Part shown: in pieces, positions 50,413-61,829 of the stretch
Position numbering within the stretch: the first letter of the stretch is position 1
How the letters are laid out: every line of letters begins with the position of its first letter
Origin: Reticulitermes lucifugus
Taxonomy: Eukaryota > Arthropoda > Insecta > Blattodea > Rhinotermitidae
NCBI GenBank assembly: GCA_026260175.1
Contig: JAKCWW010000925.1
Location: 1-64,000, forward strand
Length of the DNA stretch: 64,000 nucleotides
Direction: 5' to 3'
Position numbers and translations under genes: made by a program
Notes under the pieces: model-generated
Told to the model about the DNA's origin: nothing
Seen by the model: the letters and a program-made list of their open reading frames with translations, nothing else
Database searches by the model: none

Positions 50413-50683
50413 TCGAATTTTGAGGTTCTCGCAGCAGTGTGTTTGAATATAACCTTCTTCTGTGATATGAGGCCGCGTTACTATGCGGTCGGTGTCAGAT
50501 GTTTCTAGGCAAAGTATTGGTCTCATCTGCAAAGGCTGAAATGTTCGAGAATACCTTTTGGCCCTTGAAAATGGCCTGAATGCCTTGACTCGAAAATTTG
50601 GGACCGATTACCCAATGGTGTGGCGTCTTATCCCAGAAGATAAGAATCCTCAGAATTTCCTGCTGTAATTCGAACCTCAAATA
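50413..50683. repeat. fold-back repeat copy 3, longest
   Basis: The arms run from cgaattttgaggttctcgca at the left to the mirrored cgaacctcaa at the right. Inside them ttcttctgtgatatgaggcc mirrors ggcgtcttatcccagaagat. On the minus strand an inner block reads gcagatgagacc followed by cctagaaacatctgacacc, similar in layout to the hammerhead-like core of other copies. At about 271 bp this copy shows that the flanking block seen on only one side of copy 1 belongs to the family. The 112-codon minus frame at 50495-50833 runs through it and is not a gene. Confidence 0.6.
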
Positions 50684-50689
50684 ACTGAA

Positions 50690-53600
50690 GAGAAGAAGGC
50701 ATAATCGTACAGGACAGAAAAATATTAAGATGGATATTAACGAGATTGTGAGAGTGTGAGGTGTATTCTTCTGGTTCAAGTCAGGGACAATTTCCAGTCC
50801 CTTGTGAAAACTATAATAAAAATTCCGTTTCATTAAAAGAACGGAATTTCTTGACCAGCCGATCGACTGTTATTTTTTTAAATATTGTACTCCATGGTGT
50901 GTACAAATTAGTTACCACGGCTATTTTAGGTTAGCTTTAAGTCCCTCTGAATTTTTCCTTTGAAATACAGATGCATTAATTTTGCAGCTGAATTTAATAT
51001 TTCTGTATAAATATATTTATACACTCACACGTAGAGCTACCGAGCAGTGAAGAAAACACGAATCGAGCATCAAACAAATTACTGATTTGAAGTGCTCGTT
51101 TCTAAAAAACAGATTGAAATATTTCGTTAAATTTATCTCTAAACTTTCATTAGCAAAGAAATTTTATGAAGGGCTATAAATATCCTCCCACGAACGAGAT
51201 AGCTTAAGGCTCAGAGGCGGTCACACCATGCACAAATAAAGGGCTAAAAATGGTATCAACCCATGTAATCTTACGAGTCCTCGAAACCGAACTACAGAAA
51301 CATGAGTGATTCTGTGATCACTGTGCTAGTCAACAATACAGTTTCACCTGTAAAGGTGGTTTATATGGCGTGGATGAGAAGGTGCAAATTTTTTAAAATT
51401 GTGAGTAGCACAATAGGGTAAGTGGAAGGAAATAAAATTTATTACTGCCTGTGCATAAGAAAAGTAAATTGTTATTGAGTGCTTAAAACCGTTCCTATAT
51501 CTGTTCTAAATAGTCCAAGTACCACTTCAAAATTAATAATAAATGAAGACTAAAAGAGCAATTTTAATGAAAATAGAAGATTTGCGTCTTAGGTAGGAAT
51601 ATTAATTCTATCAACAGACGTCTGGATACTACATCAGACAGATAGAAACATTACCTACAAATAACAATTAACAGTCTTTAGTTATAACTCGGTTCAAAAT
51701 GAGATGGATACAAAATGTGTATTTTACTAGAATTGTAATTATTTTCGCGTCCAAAAATCCCTCGAAGTTTGCAAAATATAGAATAAAAGTCGTTAAATGA
51801 ATTATGGTTACGAAGAGAGAAGGACTTAATACTGATTGCAACCTATGATGGCTATCTATGTTACGTTACATGCAAACACTGTGCAGTATCGAATAAAGTG
51901 GAAAAGTAATTAAAAGGGAAGAGAGTTCTGAAAAGGCTATCGTAACAGGGTACTGTGCCAGTATAGGTCTGGACAGACTGCGATAAATCTCAGACAGGAA
52001 AACTTGTAAGACAGTGTTACGTCTATATAATAACCAACACAGTTTCTCCAAGAAAGGTTATAGGAAAGATTGTTAACTTCGGTTAGGACAACAAATACTC
52101 TGGACAAAGATTCGAGAGTGTGAAATGATCACACTAATACACGGAGGTCAAAGAACTTTTAGTGATAAGAGGAAAGGCGGAAATTAAAGAAAGAGGAATA
52201 TAGGTATCAAAAGTTACGGAGTAAGGAAACGGGAAAACTATAAATGTAGAAACTACTCAGAATCGGAAGAAAAGAACTTCAAGCACAAAAGTTTTCTTAC
52301 AAAGCCGAAATACGTTGCGTGTCCTTTGGAGAAACGTTCGTTGAGAAACATTCAACTAAGCACTGACATTTACTTGCAGACTGTTACAGGTTCGGATCCG
52401 TAGGATTACTGACTTGCATTTGAGGTCATGAATTTTTATGTTTGGAAGCTATCTCAATCGATCGGGAAAATGGAATCGCTTCAGTGTGAACATGACAGAG
52501 TACATTTTAATTTCTGCACAGTCCTCAGACGAGAACGCAGATTCTGGAGTAGAATTATGCATGGAAATGTATTTCTGGAAACATTTCAACTCTGTGCGGT
52601 CATTTAAATGTAGAGCTGGGATCTGTGCATACACAAACTGAGCGGCAAGCATCTGATCACACAACTGACGAAATCTCATTCTGGCTGAAGTACCGTGAAC
52701 CGGGATTCGCTGAAAGAGATTACAGGGTTTACAGGTAAATGGCTGTTTCGATTTCAGCTTCCCTGAAGACGGTTGTTTCAAGGAATTTAGGCCCATAACT
52801 ACTCTGTATCAGTTTAGTGTAGTGACGTCGTGGAGGCTACGTTGGGCTGGGAAAGTGGGGAAAAAGTGTACACACAGAATTTTTTGAACAATCTCTTTAA
52901 AGAAAGCCACATGACGAAAATTGAGGGATAAGGTGAAGCTGCAACTTAGGGAGTTATGTTATAAAATTCGGAGTTGGACTCAATACTTTTAAGTAATTAC
53001 AGTGATGGACTTCTTTATTGATGCTGAATTCCCGAATTTTACTATTTAGGATTCATTTCTTAGGTAGCTGGTTAATAACAAGTGCAGAGTTTAAAATGAA
53101 TCTAGTAAGTTCCGAAGACGACTAAGTAATAAAGCAGGACGCACGCCACGCAATTACTCGAGTCAGTACAACACATGCCGAAACATGAATTCGGTACATC
53201 TGCTTTCACATATACACGTATCTATTCGTAAAATAAAGGAATATATGTCAATAAAGATGTTAGACACTATAATGATGATGCGAAAATACATAAAGTCATA
53301 AAGGATTTTGTTGTGTAGTTATAAGTTTTTCTTTGCTTTCCTGAAGATATGGTTCAATTTCCTGATTTTTCTAAATCCAGGTATGTTACTCTTTTTCTTT
53401 CTGGAACCTTTACAATTACCAATGTGATAATGATGCCTAAAATATAACAGTTACAAAAATTCGTATCCACATTAAATGATTCTGCTTGCAATTTACCACA
53501 TTATATACATATGCAGAAACATATGTATTGTAACGTATATACAATTGATGAGGATGTTATTCAGCGTTCATTAAAAACGTTTAATACGTCTATATAAATA

Positions 53601-55600
53601 AGGGTAACTCCGTCAGTGAAAGCTGTGGACACAAGCAGAGATTTCGATTCCTGTCCTGATTTCTTGACTACCACAATTAGATGTTTTTATGTGATATTCA
53701 GTTATGAGCAATATAATTATTGCAATAATGTTTCCTTGGACACGACCTTTTATTACGTTTGTTAGCAATATATAGGCCATGAGATATTCTACGACAAAAG
53801 ATGAACTGGTTTCAATTTCCACTGACTAGACATAAAAGACAATAACGTAAGAGGGCATAAGTCAACTAGAAATATGAAAAACAAATAAGCCAAAGGTTGA
53901 GGTAATATTATGTTTTAATATAAAAGGGAAAGCTTTTCCCAAAAAAAGTAAATCCTAATGTAAACTAATAACCTATACCTCCACCCCAGTGTTTTATTCT
54001 AAACCGTTAAAACAATTAGGATGATAATCTAAGTTTCATTTGTGTGAAAGACAATGTAATAATTCGATTGACAAGGATTATATATAATAATTTATGCTTA
54101 TATGGAGACTACGTTACGGTTCATAGTACTTAACAGCAAATTTGATTCCATACAGATACGAAGGACCTGACAATATCTCAGAATAATTAGTCGAAATATG
54201 TTGTCTCATGTGTCTAACGCAATTAATATGAAGATGTGTCAAAGGTAACATTACTCCACTGAGTACATCAAGAGCAGTTGTGGGTCTCAACCAATCAAAA
54301 TTTCCAGTTACATATTCCATCTTTTTCATATTAAAAAATTCTAATAACATTGTTCTAAAACACCGTTGGTCTGTGTTCTTTCTTTAAGTTTACAGTTAAT
54401 TACTGTCTATTAAATCAGGGAGAAGTTTAGTTTAATTTTATTTTATTTTGGTTTACTCTTTTTGCTTTTTGGAAGAAATTTAAAATATTTTAAAATCTTT
54501 CGTTATTATAAATACTCTATGAAAATTGTATACATAAGAGAAAAATAGTCTATTAAATGAAATAATCAATGGACATTTATTCATCTATGGCGTACCCAAC
54601 GACACTGTTAGTAGATCAAACGTTTTGTTTTCCAACTTGGTAAGAAGACCGCTGATGATAACTTACATAGAATTCGGCAGGAACCGAACGTGCATTATTT
54701 CCCCCTTTAAAGCCTGGCTGTTGCTACTTTTGCCGTCACGTTTAACAATAAGAACCCTTCATTCTGCCCACAAATACGTTTATGTGTTCCATAAGACTTA
54801 CAGAATAAACAGCCATTATTTTCCTCCTTAGTTTTAACCGACTGGTTAAGTGATTTTCTCGCTAATGGAAGGACACTGCGTTCTGTGTGCGTGGTAAGAA
54901 CAGAATCTTCATATATAACGCAGAGTAATAATAATCTCCAAAGGATTGCAATACTAAATCATAATTTGCATGAATCGGTACACTAAACAAAAGAAAGGGA
55001 CCAGTGAGAAAATTGTGTTTCCTGCCCAACTGAGAACAGGAACGAACCTTCTTAATAGAGGCCAGCAGATTTACTCCTTGAGCAAAATTTTTCGTTTTGA
55101 TGGAGTGGTATCACGTGTTTATCGGGCGTTCAGTTTTATGCCAATGCGCCTAAAACGCAAGATCTTTTTGATTAAAAGTAGCTCACATGGCTAAAGTTTC
55201 GGGCTTTTATGAAGGGTGGCTCTCAGATGCTGAACTTCTGGGTCGTTACACAATGTGGCGTAATACTGACTTTGGTTCAAGTGCACCCATGTTAAAAGAA
55301 TTCCGTCGCCCTGAAGACGGAAACGGCGCGTTACTTCAAATTATCGAAACAAACGTATCCTACACTTTTTAAAAACACAGCAGACTCTCATTTTATCTCC
55401 TAAGTACTCGTATGCTTCTTAACATCGTAGGAGACAGGCAAACTTCTTGTCAAATAAATCTATCATAGGAACAATCGCTAACGTGTGGTCAAGCAGATCA
55501 TGGTCTCTATGAGGCGCAGTCACGCGGACCGCCAAGATTGTGTTCAACTACAAACATGTCTGGGTATGTGACAAATGAATCCAGAGTACAGCGTAAGGGA
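50690..55600. other. no recognisable gene
   Basis: Frames of 115 codons (52449-52796, minus), 74 and 61 codons (54970-55372, plus) show no domain or compositional sign of coding that I can recognise. Confidence 0.45.
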
Positions 55601-55608
55601 CAGTTCCA

Positions 55609-56052
55609 TTACGATATAACTTCATACAGCAGAAGGCTGGGTAAAAACACCACTGCAGTGTTATAATTTTTGCTGGGAAGCGTGGGCAGGGAGGATGATC
55701 TATGTGCACTCACAAATTCCTTACACTTGTTCCGCAGGACTGTTGAAGTGGCTGTATTTAAGTCATAAACTCTATCTAAAGGCACAACTAGGCGATATTT
55801 TGCGGCAGTTAAGGGTGTAACCTGTGTACTGCGTAAGGAAGTACAATGAATCAAGACAGCAATTCCTCTGTTCCGGCAGATGATCCTTTCGGATACTGTG
55901 TCACTTTCTAATAATCGTGAAACCAACTTCCCAGTAAAAAAATACAAAAATATTTTAATTAAAAGTAATGAATTTGTAGCAGTTTCGTATTTTGTCATTT
56001 GTTCAAAAGAACGCAATTCAAAGGAACGTTTAGATTGAGATCCATGCGACAA
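55609..56052 (-). other. longest open frame, unrecognised
   Basis: A 147-codon frame from an ATG to a stop, the longest here. The product would be Ser/Thr/Leu-rich. It has a hydrophobic stretch near residues 29-41 but no clear domain, repeat or signal peptide. I recognise no family. Splice sites, promoter or a neighbouring exon could not be supported. A chance frame in non-coding DNA is the likelier reading. Confidence 0.15.
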
Positions 56053-56054
56053 CT

Positions 56055-57990
56055 TTGAAATTCAAAATATGTCGATGCTCTTTGAGTATCTTATGCCAAA
56101 TTTTTAAACATTTAAATGTACCTGATGTAAAAAATCACACATTTAAGATTCAGATTATTTTGACCCGAGTTCAAAATCCGAAAATGGAAGGGATATTTTT
56201 CATTGCAAATGTTAATAGAAATGCAGATTGTTTTGCCTATAGAACTTGATCTTTTACTTACTTGAGTTTCTACCGTTTAGCTTTCTTTCCATACAATTTT
56301 CGTAACAAGAAAACCAATGTTACAAGAACCCTGTACATTCCGTAGAATGGTTCCGTCCATACGGCAGTGCCTATCCTCTTCCCGGTTATCATAAATTCCT
56401 CCATATCACATTCAGTCACATTGTATTGCAACCACTTTATACTTAATTCAAAGGACGAGTGTCTTAAAGCCCCCAATACTGTAATGCAAAACTAGTCTTC
56501 ACGCAACGCGCACTATTTCCACAAACAAGTTTCTGAAGATGTAGTCATATCCTTGCAAAGGTTACATCCGTTGTGGGGTGTCTCATGCATGTCAATCAGA
56601 TGTTACTGTTGCTTCAGCCACTTCTCTAGGAATATTATCTTCGTAAAAAAATAATGTAGAATCTAATGACGACTGTGACTGACGACACAAGTAAAACCGG
56701 TCCTGAAGAGAATATTACGATCCTGAGCAATATTGGAGAACGTACATAAGGAATCTAGAGAAGACGTGTGACGACATGTCAGAAAACACCAAAAAGAAAG
56801 AGCAGTATCAGAATTAAAGTACCTGCAGTGTACTGTATCACATCACACAAAAAAGACTAAACAGACCAGGACGCGTAATTCGAATCTTCAGTCCGATGAA
56901 TAGAAAAGGAATCATCATTCTCCATTAAACCCCACCCCTACGCAGTCAATGCCACATTATGTCCAAAAACGGAATTAGGTGGGGAGCACACCGTAAGCCC
57001 GCAAAATCTTAATCTTGCTAGTTTTTTAAATCTTTTCATCTCTGATAAAGACATATAAGTTACGTCGACTCCAGTTCGACGTCGAATTACAGCAAGTTTT
57101 TCGCGACTGAAGTTCGCAGAAGTGGCGTTTTCCAGCAAGAAGCAATTCAACCGCTTAACGACTATATGAAACTCCCAGAGGCTTGCGGCTTTTCTGTGTT
57201 AACGTGTCCGGTAAATGTCCTCGGGCGGTTTTCTCTTGAACATTCATTGTATATTATTAAAATAGCTGAAAGAAAACTGGGAGAGCATGTGCAAGGCCCT
57301 TTCTTCTTGCTCCGGGGTTGTGATTGTGCAGTAGGTTGTAATAAAACACCGTAATTTTCCAGTTCTATAAGACTTTGGTAAAAATGTATGAAAAACTTAT
57401 AAGCCTCAATTTAGTTGTTACACTTTCTAGGGAAAAATTATCTCCGATTCTCTCCACATTTTTTTCTACAGTCCATTACTCACTAGTTAAGGGAAAGGTT
57501 TTACAGTCTTCTTCAAATTGAGCTCAGTGTAAACAAGCACTTTAAAAACTCGTGGAAACAAGTAATACGTGAATAATTGTTCCTGATACTTGTGCAGCTA
57601 GTCCAACGTTCAAAAACACGTATGAGGAATATATAAAATAAGCAAGCTAAATAAAAAGTAACAACACCAAAAAAGCGAATATGATTTCAGCAAAAACTGT
57701 TGTTAAAATTTGGCGAAGTACCTAAGATGCTTCTTTAAAATACTGGTAACCAAAAATAGTGGATGAAATTTTTATTGTTAGTGCATGAAAATCGATAGAC
57801 ATACCACTGTTAATAAACCTTCTGATCTAGATTATGAACACCCGAGAAAAAGCAAGCGCTCTTATTATGAACGTAGATAGTGAAAGAGAATTTGTGAAGC
57901 CATGTCTCGGCGGAGAGGAAGAATGCAGTCTAGAAGGACTGCAGTGTTACGTGGACATCACATGTTGCATATGAGTGAGAAAATTCTGAT
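56055..57990. other. no recognisable gene
   Basis: Short frames only, no domain. Confidence 0.45.
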
Positions 57991-57999
57991 AAGTCGTTA

Positions 58000-58182
58000 A
58001 CAATCGACAATAACTCACTGTAAGTAAACAACAACTTAGGAAATAAAGGGTAAAACCTTAGTACTCAGGCAAAACCCGTCCTAGTACCACTTCCTTCACA
58101 GCAAATCTCATATGGATTGGCCTTTGATTGAACCAGGCACTTCACAGTAAGAAGCCAGCCACTCACCGCTTGGGCCATGGCA
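58000..58182 (-). repeat. tRNA-derived SINE (family B), copy 2
   Basis: The minus strand starts ggcccaagcggtgagtggct (A-box region), then cctggttcaatcaaaggcc (B-box), ccatatgagatttgctgtg and gaaggaagtggtactagg, followed by acgggttttgcctgagtact. The order head, ttt-ctc/gcc-type block, t-rich block parallels the copy at 23478. It is diverged, and the far end is uncertain. Confidence 0.5.
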
Positions 58183-58307
58183 CATCCTTTACAATAGTAG
58201 TATTAGAATACTATTAGCAGTTCCTTCAGGATAATAGTGTTTGGCCATGCTAATTCGAAGTCGTAAGACATTTGGCTTGTGTTCCGAAACAAATCGATTC
58301 CAACTAG

Positions 58308-58350
58308 GTAGTAGTAGTAGTGGTAATAGTTGCAGTAGTAGTAGTAGTAT
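58308..58350. repeat. (GTA)n-rich simple repeat
   Basis: Interrupted GTA units. Confidence 0.9.
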
Positions 58351-58518
58351 CAATGGTAGTAGCATCAGCGTAAGGAGAAGGAAGTAACCAAGCAGTAAGG
58401 AAAGTTTGGAAGTAAAGGTTATAGAAGTGATGGAAGAATGCAGATGAGGAATCATTATTTTTGCCTTTGTTCTGATGTTGTTAGCATGATCACTACAAAC
58501 ATATTAGGTATTGAAAAA

Positions 58519-58575
58519 CCTACTCCTACTACTACTGCTACTACTACTACTAGCAATAATAATGATAATAATAAT
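58519..58575. repeat. (CTA)n then (AAT)n simple repeat
   Basis: CTA units complementary to the (GTA)n run 170 bp upstream, followed by AAT/GAT units. Confidence 0.9.
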
Positions 58576-59148
58576 AATATAAAAAATAATACCCTAGGTA
58601 AATTTTCTTAAATAAATTATACGTCTTTACAGTACAGACATAAGTAAATTATGAGATAGTCTCAAGTAATAGTCATAAATTTGTTGGAAAATTTTACAAA
58701 GAAAGTTTTGGTGAGTTCTTGCGTAATTCCCATCAAAAGTGAAGTTCTACTGTCACAAATTTGGATGAAATCGGACTCAGTTCAGAGAAGTTAGTTAGAA
58801 ACCGCACAGAGAAGCAACAAGCATTGACGTAATGACGGTGAAACAAAGGGAACTGCAGAGTGTAGCGTTACTAACTGCATTGTTATTCTAGCTTCTTGTG
58901 GACAGTGTAGAATGCTGTAACACTGTACAGATGGAAATTCTCTTGTTGCAGCACCAGAATTCTCTCAAGAATAATCTGTGCTTCATTTCGAAAAGAGTCC
59001 ACATCAGTCGTAACAATAACATACACAGGATGACTATTAACCATTCATTTCTAGGAAAAATTTCCATGCTACTCGTGCTTCATTTCCATAAATTTCTATA
59101 ATTCTAATAGTCCTATAAATCTACAAACATATTTAAATATGAAGATCT

Positions 59149-59329
59149 AAGTCGTCTGGAATATGATGCCTTGTCGGTAAGTATAGTGTTACCAACGTTT
59201 AGTGGGATCTTACTGCCTCCATTTTCAGGGCCCAAAACTTCGACTACTCGGACCCTGAAAATGGAGGCTGCAAGATCAATCGAAATGTTAGTATATATCA
59301 GTCGAAACGTCGCCGTTTCTAGAAGACTT
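59149..59329. repeat. fold-back repeat copy 4
   Basis: The ends aagtcgtctgga and tctagaagactt are mirror images. At the centre gcctccattttcaggg (59215-59230) and ccctgaaaatggaggc (59253-59268) are perfect 16-nt complements around 22 bases. Each arm continues with a hammerhead-like order, CTGAAAATGGAGG then a spacer and (C)GAAATGTTAG or TAAACGTTGG. Overlapping frames on both strands (59113-59388 and 59171-59473) are products of this palindrome. Confidence 0.75.
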
Positions 59330-59339
59330 GAATTTCCAC

Positions 59340-60465
59340 TGAGCGTGACTCTACGACCCTCAAATATCGCAATGTTCATAACTGTCAAATATTTCTACCA
59401 CAGAGTTTGCCAAAATCAACTCTTCGTCTGCATGTTTATGGCTTCCTGTCTGAAACACCTTAAAGGATTCTGAACAAATTTCATAAGGAAATTGTGAAAA
59501 TGTTTAGGGTGAAACACACAGACGATATTAACGGTCCACTGTTAGATTTCATTGTAAAGTTACATATATCAAGAGATCAACAAAAATGTCTTTCTTGTAA
59601 GTAACTTTGCTGAAAGAAACTTTCTTGTTATTTCAGGATTTTGAGAGTGGGAGACACTTCATAAAACTTCGGTCTACAGCCATACGAATAATGGTGCGCT
59701 GAAAAGTAATAGACCTAACTGATTAGTGCCTTGGGATTTAGACAATATTTGCATACGGAAAGTGGAAATGATGTCAGGTATTCCTTCTACAGTTGTACTT
59801 TATATCACGACATAAATACTAGCATTTGTCAGAGATAAAGTCTATGAAGACGACGTCCAGCAACATAAAAATAGAAATGATAATTGCGTAAAGAATATCA
59901 GCGAAAATGAACTGAAAGTTACTTATGTTTCTCACTGAACAAACTTGATTCTCCAGTGGAAATAAGGAGTTCACTTTCATTACATTTAACTGCATAAGGT
60001 GTGTTATGCAGAATTCTTCTGAGTTCTCCCCGAATTTCCTGAGAGCATTCTATGCAATCTCCTTCACTGTCAATCAAATAAAATATTTATCGGTTGAGTC
60101 AAACCGAACAGAATTCTACTTCCGCTAAGGCTTCGCCAATAAGAAAGGAAGTAGTAATCGAAATAATTATTTACACATAACGTCATGAAGACTAACTACT
60201 TGTAGGGAGCAGAGTTTCCTTGAGAGGCTACCAATTTATCTCCTAGTAAAGAAATTCCGTGTATTTTGTGTAACCTGAAATTTCATTACCGCCGTCACCA
60301 AATACCGCCTCCTACCCACATCCTGAGCCAGATAAATCCAGTCTTTGTCCTCGCATCTTATTTTCTGAGGTCTATGTTAATATCATCTTCCCATCTACGC
60401 CCATGTCTTTCAAGAACGCTATGAAGAAATATAGGAACCAGAAATATGCAAAAGAGTCATTCAAA
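59340..60465. other. no recognisable gene
   Basis: Nothing recognised. Confidence 0.45.
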
Positions 60466-60469
60466 TGAA

Positions 60470-60960
60470 AACAGGAAAAATTGTACAAAGTTATTTATCG
60501 CAAAAATACATTACAATAACATTTATTTTCATTGTAGTCACACTACGTTCTACACACCTTTTCCAACGTTCCACTGAGGCATAAATTCCTCGGGAGAAGA
60601 AGTCTTCTGGTTGCAGTAGCAGCCAGTCATGCACCGCCTCCTTTACCTCCTCATCCAATCTGAAGTTACGTCCACGCAGAGCGTCTTTTAGGGGCCAAAA
60701 GAAGTGAAAATCCCCGGGTGCCAAATCTGGTGAATATGGCGGATGGGGTGACAACTCCATTTTTAAATCCTGAATCTGTTTCACTATATAGCGGCCTGTA
60801 CGACGTCGAGCGTTGTCATGCTGCAGACATGCCAGAAGACAACAAACCACTGCATTTTCTTCGAATTGCTGGCTTAAGCTGACTCCGAAACGTATCACTG
60901 TACAATACTATGCTATACAATTTTTACGTTCTAAATCTGTACAATTTTAAACCCGGTGTA
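60470..60960 (-). mobile_element. mariner-like element fragment
   Basis: Contains the C-terminal half of a mariner transposase (60491-60898). The 5' half is missing. Terminal inverted repeats could not be fixed. Possible ends lie near the ttgtacaaagttattt phrase at 60481 and around 60900-60960. Confidence 0.6.
60491..60898 (-). pseudogene. mariner transposase C-terminal fragment
   Basis: The frame reads QHDNARRRTGRYIVKQIQDL, HPPYSPDLAPGDFHFFWPLK and FFSRGIYASVERWKRCVERS. These are the second catalytic Asp (HDNAR) and the third acidic residue (YSPDLAPGDFHFF) of the DDD transposase that cuts and joins the element. The usual partner is DNA ending in TA targets. The conserved C-terminal GGDY motif after CVER is not found: the last 16 or so residues are read in another frame. 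The start lies in non-homologous sequence, so the N-terminal HTH domain and first Asp are missing. It is a dead fragment. Confidence 0.85.
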
Positions 60961-61312
60961 TGATCATTTTCGCGCTTCTGACACTGTTTTCCGAGAAGCC
61001 AGTGGAACCTAATGGATAGAAGGCTTGTTGGAACAAAGAATCAGCCTATAAGTGACAGAAAACAGGATAGTAACTGCCCATGATGGGAATGAAACCAACT
61101 TTGTCAAGTCCATAGCCAGTTCATGTATATGTCAGGTTTGCTCAGTAAATTCACACTGTTTTTTGAAAATTTAATCTCAGCCAACGCAAATGGTACGCTT
61201 CTTAGAGAACATGTATATAGTTACGCCACTTAACTCTTTATAGACTAGTGGATATTTTATGTACTGCCAAGTTTCAAACACGAAAGGAGTTATTTTGATC
61301 ACACATTGTATT

Positions 61313-61796
61313 TCATTCATTCATTCATTCTGTAGTCTGTCTTACGACAGGTCCGTATCCTCTTCCAAAGCGAGNNNNNNNNNNNNNNNNNNNNNNNNNN
61401 NNNNNNNNNNNNNNNNNNNNNNNNNNNNNNNNNNNNNNNNNNNNNNNNNNNNNNNNNNNNNNNNNNNNNNNNNNNNNNNNNNNNNNNNNNNNNNNNNNNN
61501 NNNNNNNNNNNNNNNNNNNNNNNNNNNNNTCTTCTCCATTCTTCTCCAGTACCACATTTCAAAACTTTCCAGATACTTCTGATCTATTTTCCGAAGTGTC
61601 TACCTTTCAGCACCATACAAGCAATGCTCCAAATGTAGCACTTTACTAGTTTCTTCCTTAAATTTAAGTCCAATTTGATGGTGAAAAGATTTTTTTTTGG
61701 TTGACTGCTGCTTTTGCTATGGCAATTCTAGATTTAATTTCACGTGTACACCTTGCATCATTTGTTATCATGCTACCCAAATATTTAATGATGTAA
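61313..61796 (-). pseudogene. LINE ORF2 C-terminal fragment, copy 2, with assembly gap
   Basis: Same LINE as at 40671. The minus strand gives KYLGSMITNDARCTREIKSR and IAIAKAAVNQKK (61710-61796), then after disruption KYLESFEMWYWRRMEK-type sequence up to the gap, and below it the TDYRMNE end and an (ATTC)n tail at 61313-61330. It extends further upstream than the first copy, into the end of the reverse transcriptase region. Frames that appear to cross the gap are artefacts of undetermined bases. Confidence 0.8.
61375..61529. other. assembly gap (155 N)
   Basis: Undetermined bases inside the LINE copy. The corresponding stretch in the copy at 40.7 kb is about 278 bp. Confidence 0.99.
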
Positions 61797-61829
61797 AAAA
61801 AAAGATTACTTTCCTACAAACATTTCACC

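Noticed and set aside
50495-50833. 112-codon frame as a membrane protein
   Set aside because: Its C-terminal half is translated fold-back repeat; the hydrophobic part is not a family I recognise.
52449-52796. 115-codon open frame (minus) as a gene
   Set aside because: It overlaps another frame on the plus strand and shows no domain or coding pattern.
53160-53205. Hammerhead motif around ccgaaacatgaattcgg
   Set aside because: GAAAC is present but no CTGANGA or stem II lies upstream.
55609-56052. 147-codon open frame as a gene
   Set aside because: No family, no supporting exon signals, and a frame of this length is expected by chance among 64 kb of six-frame sequence.
59113-59473. Overlapping 91- and 100-codon frames as genes
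   Set aside because: Both come from the palindromic repeat, which opens both strands at once.
61259-61582. Long frames crossing the N run
   Set aside because: They exist only because undetermined bases contain no stops.
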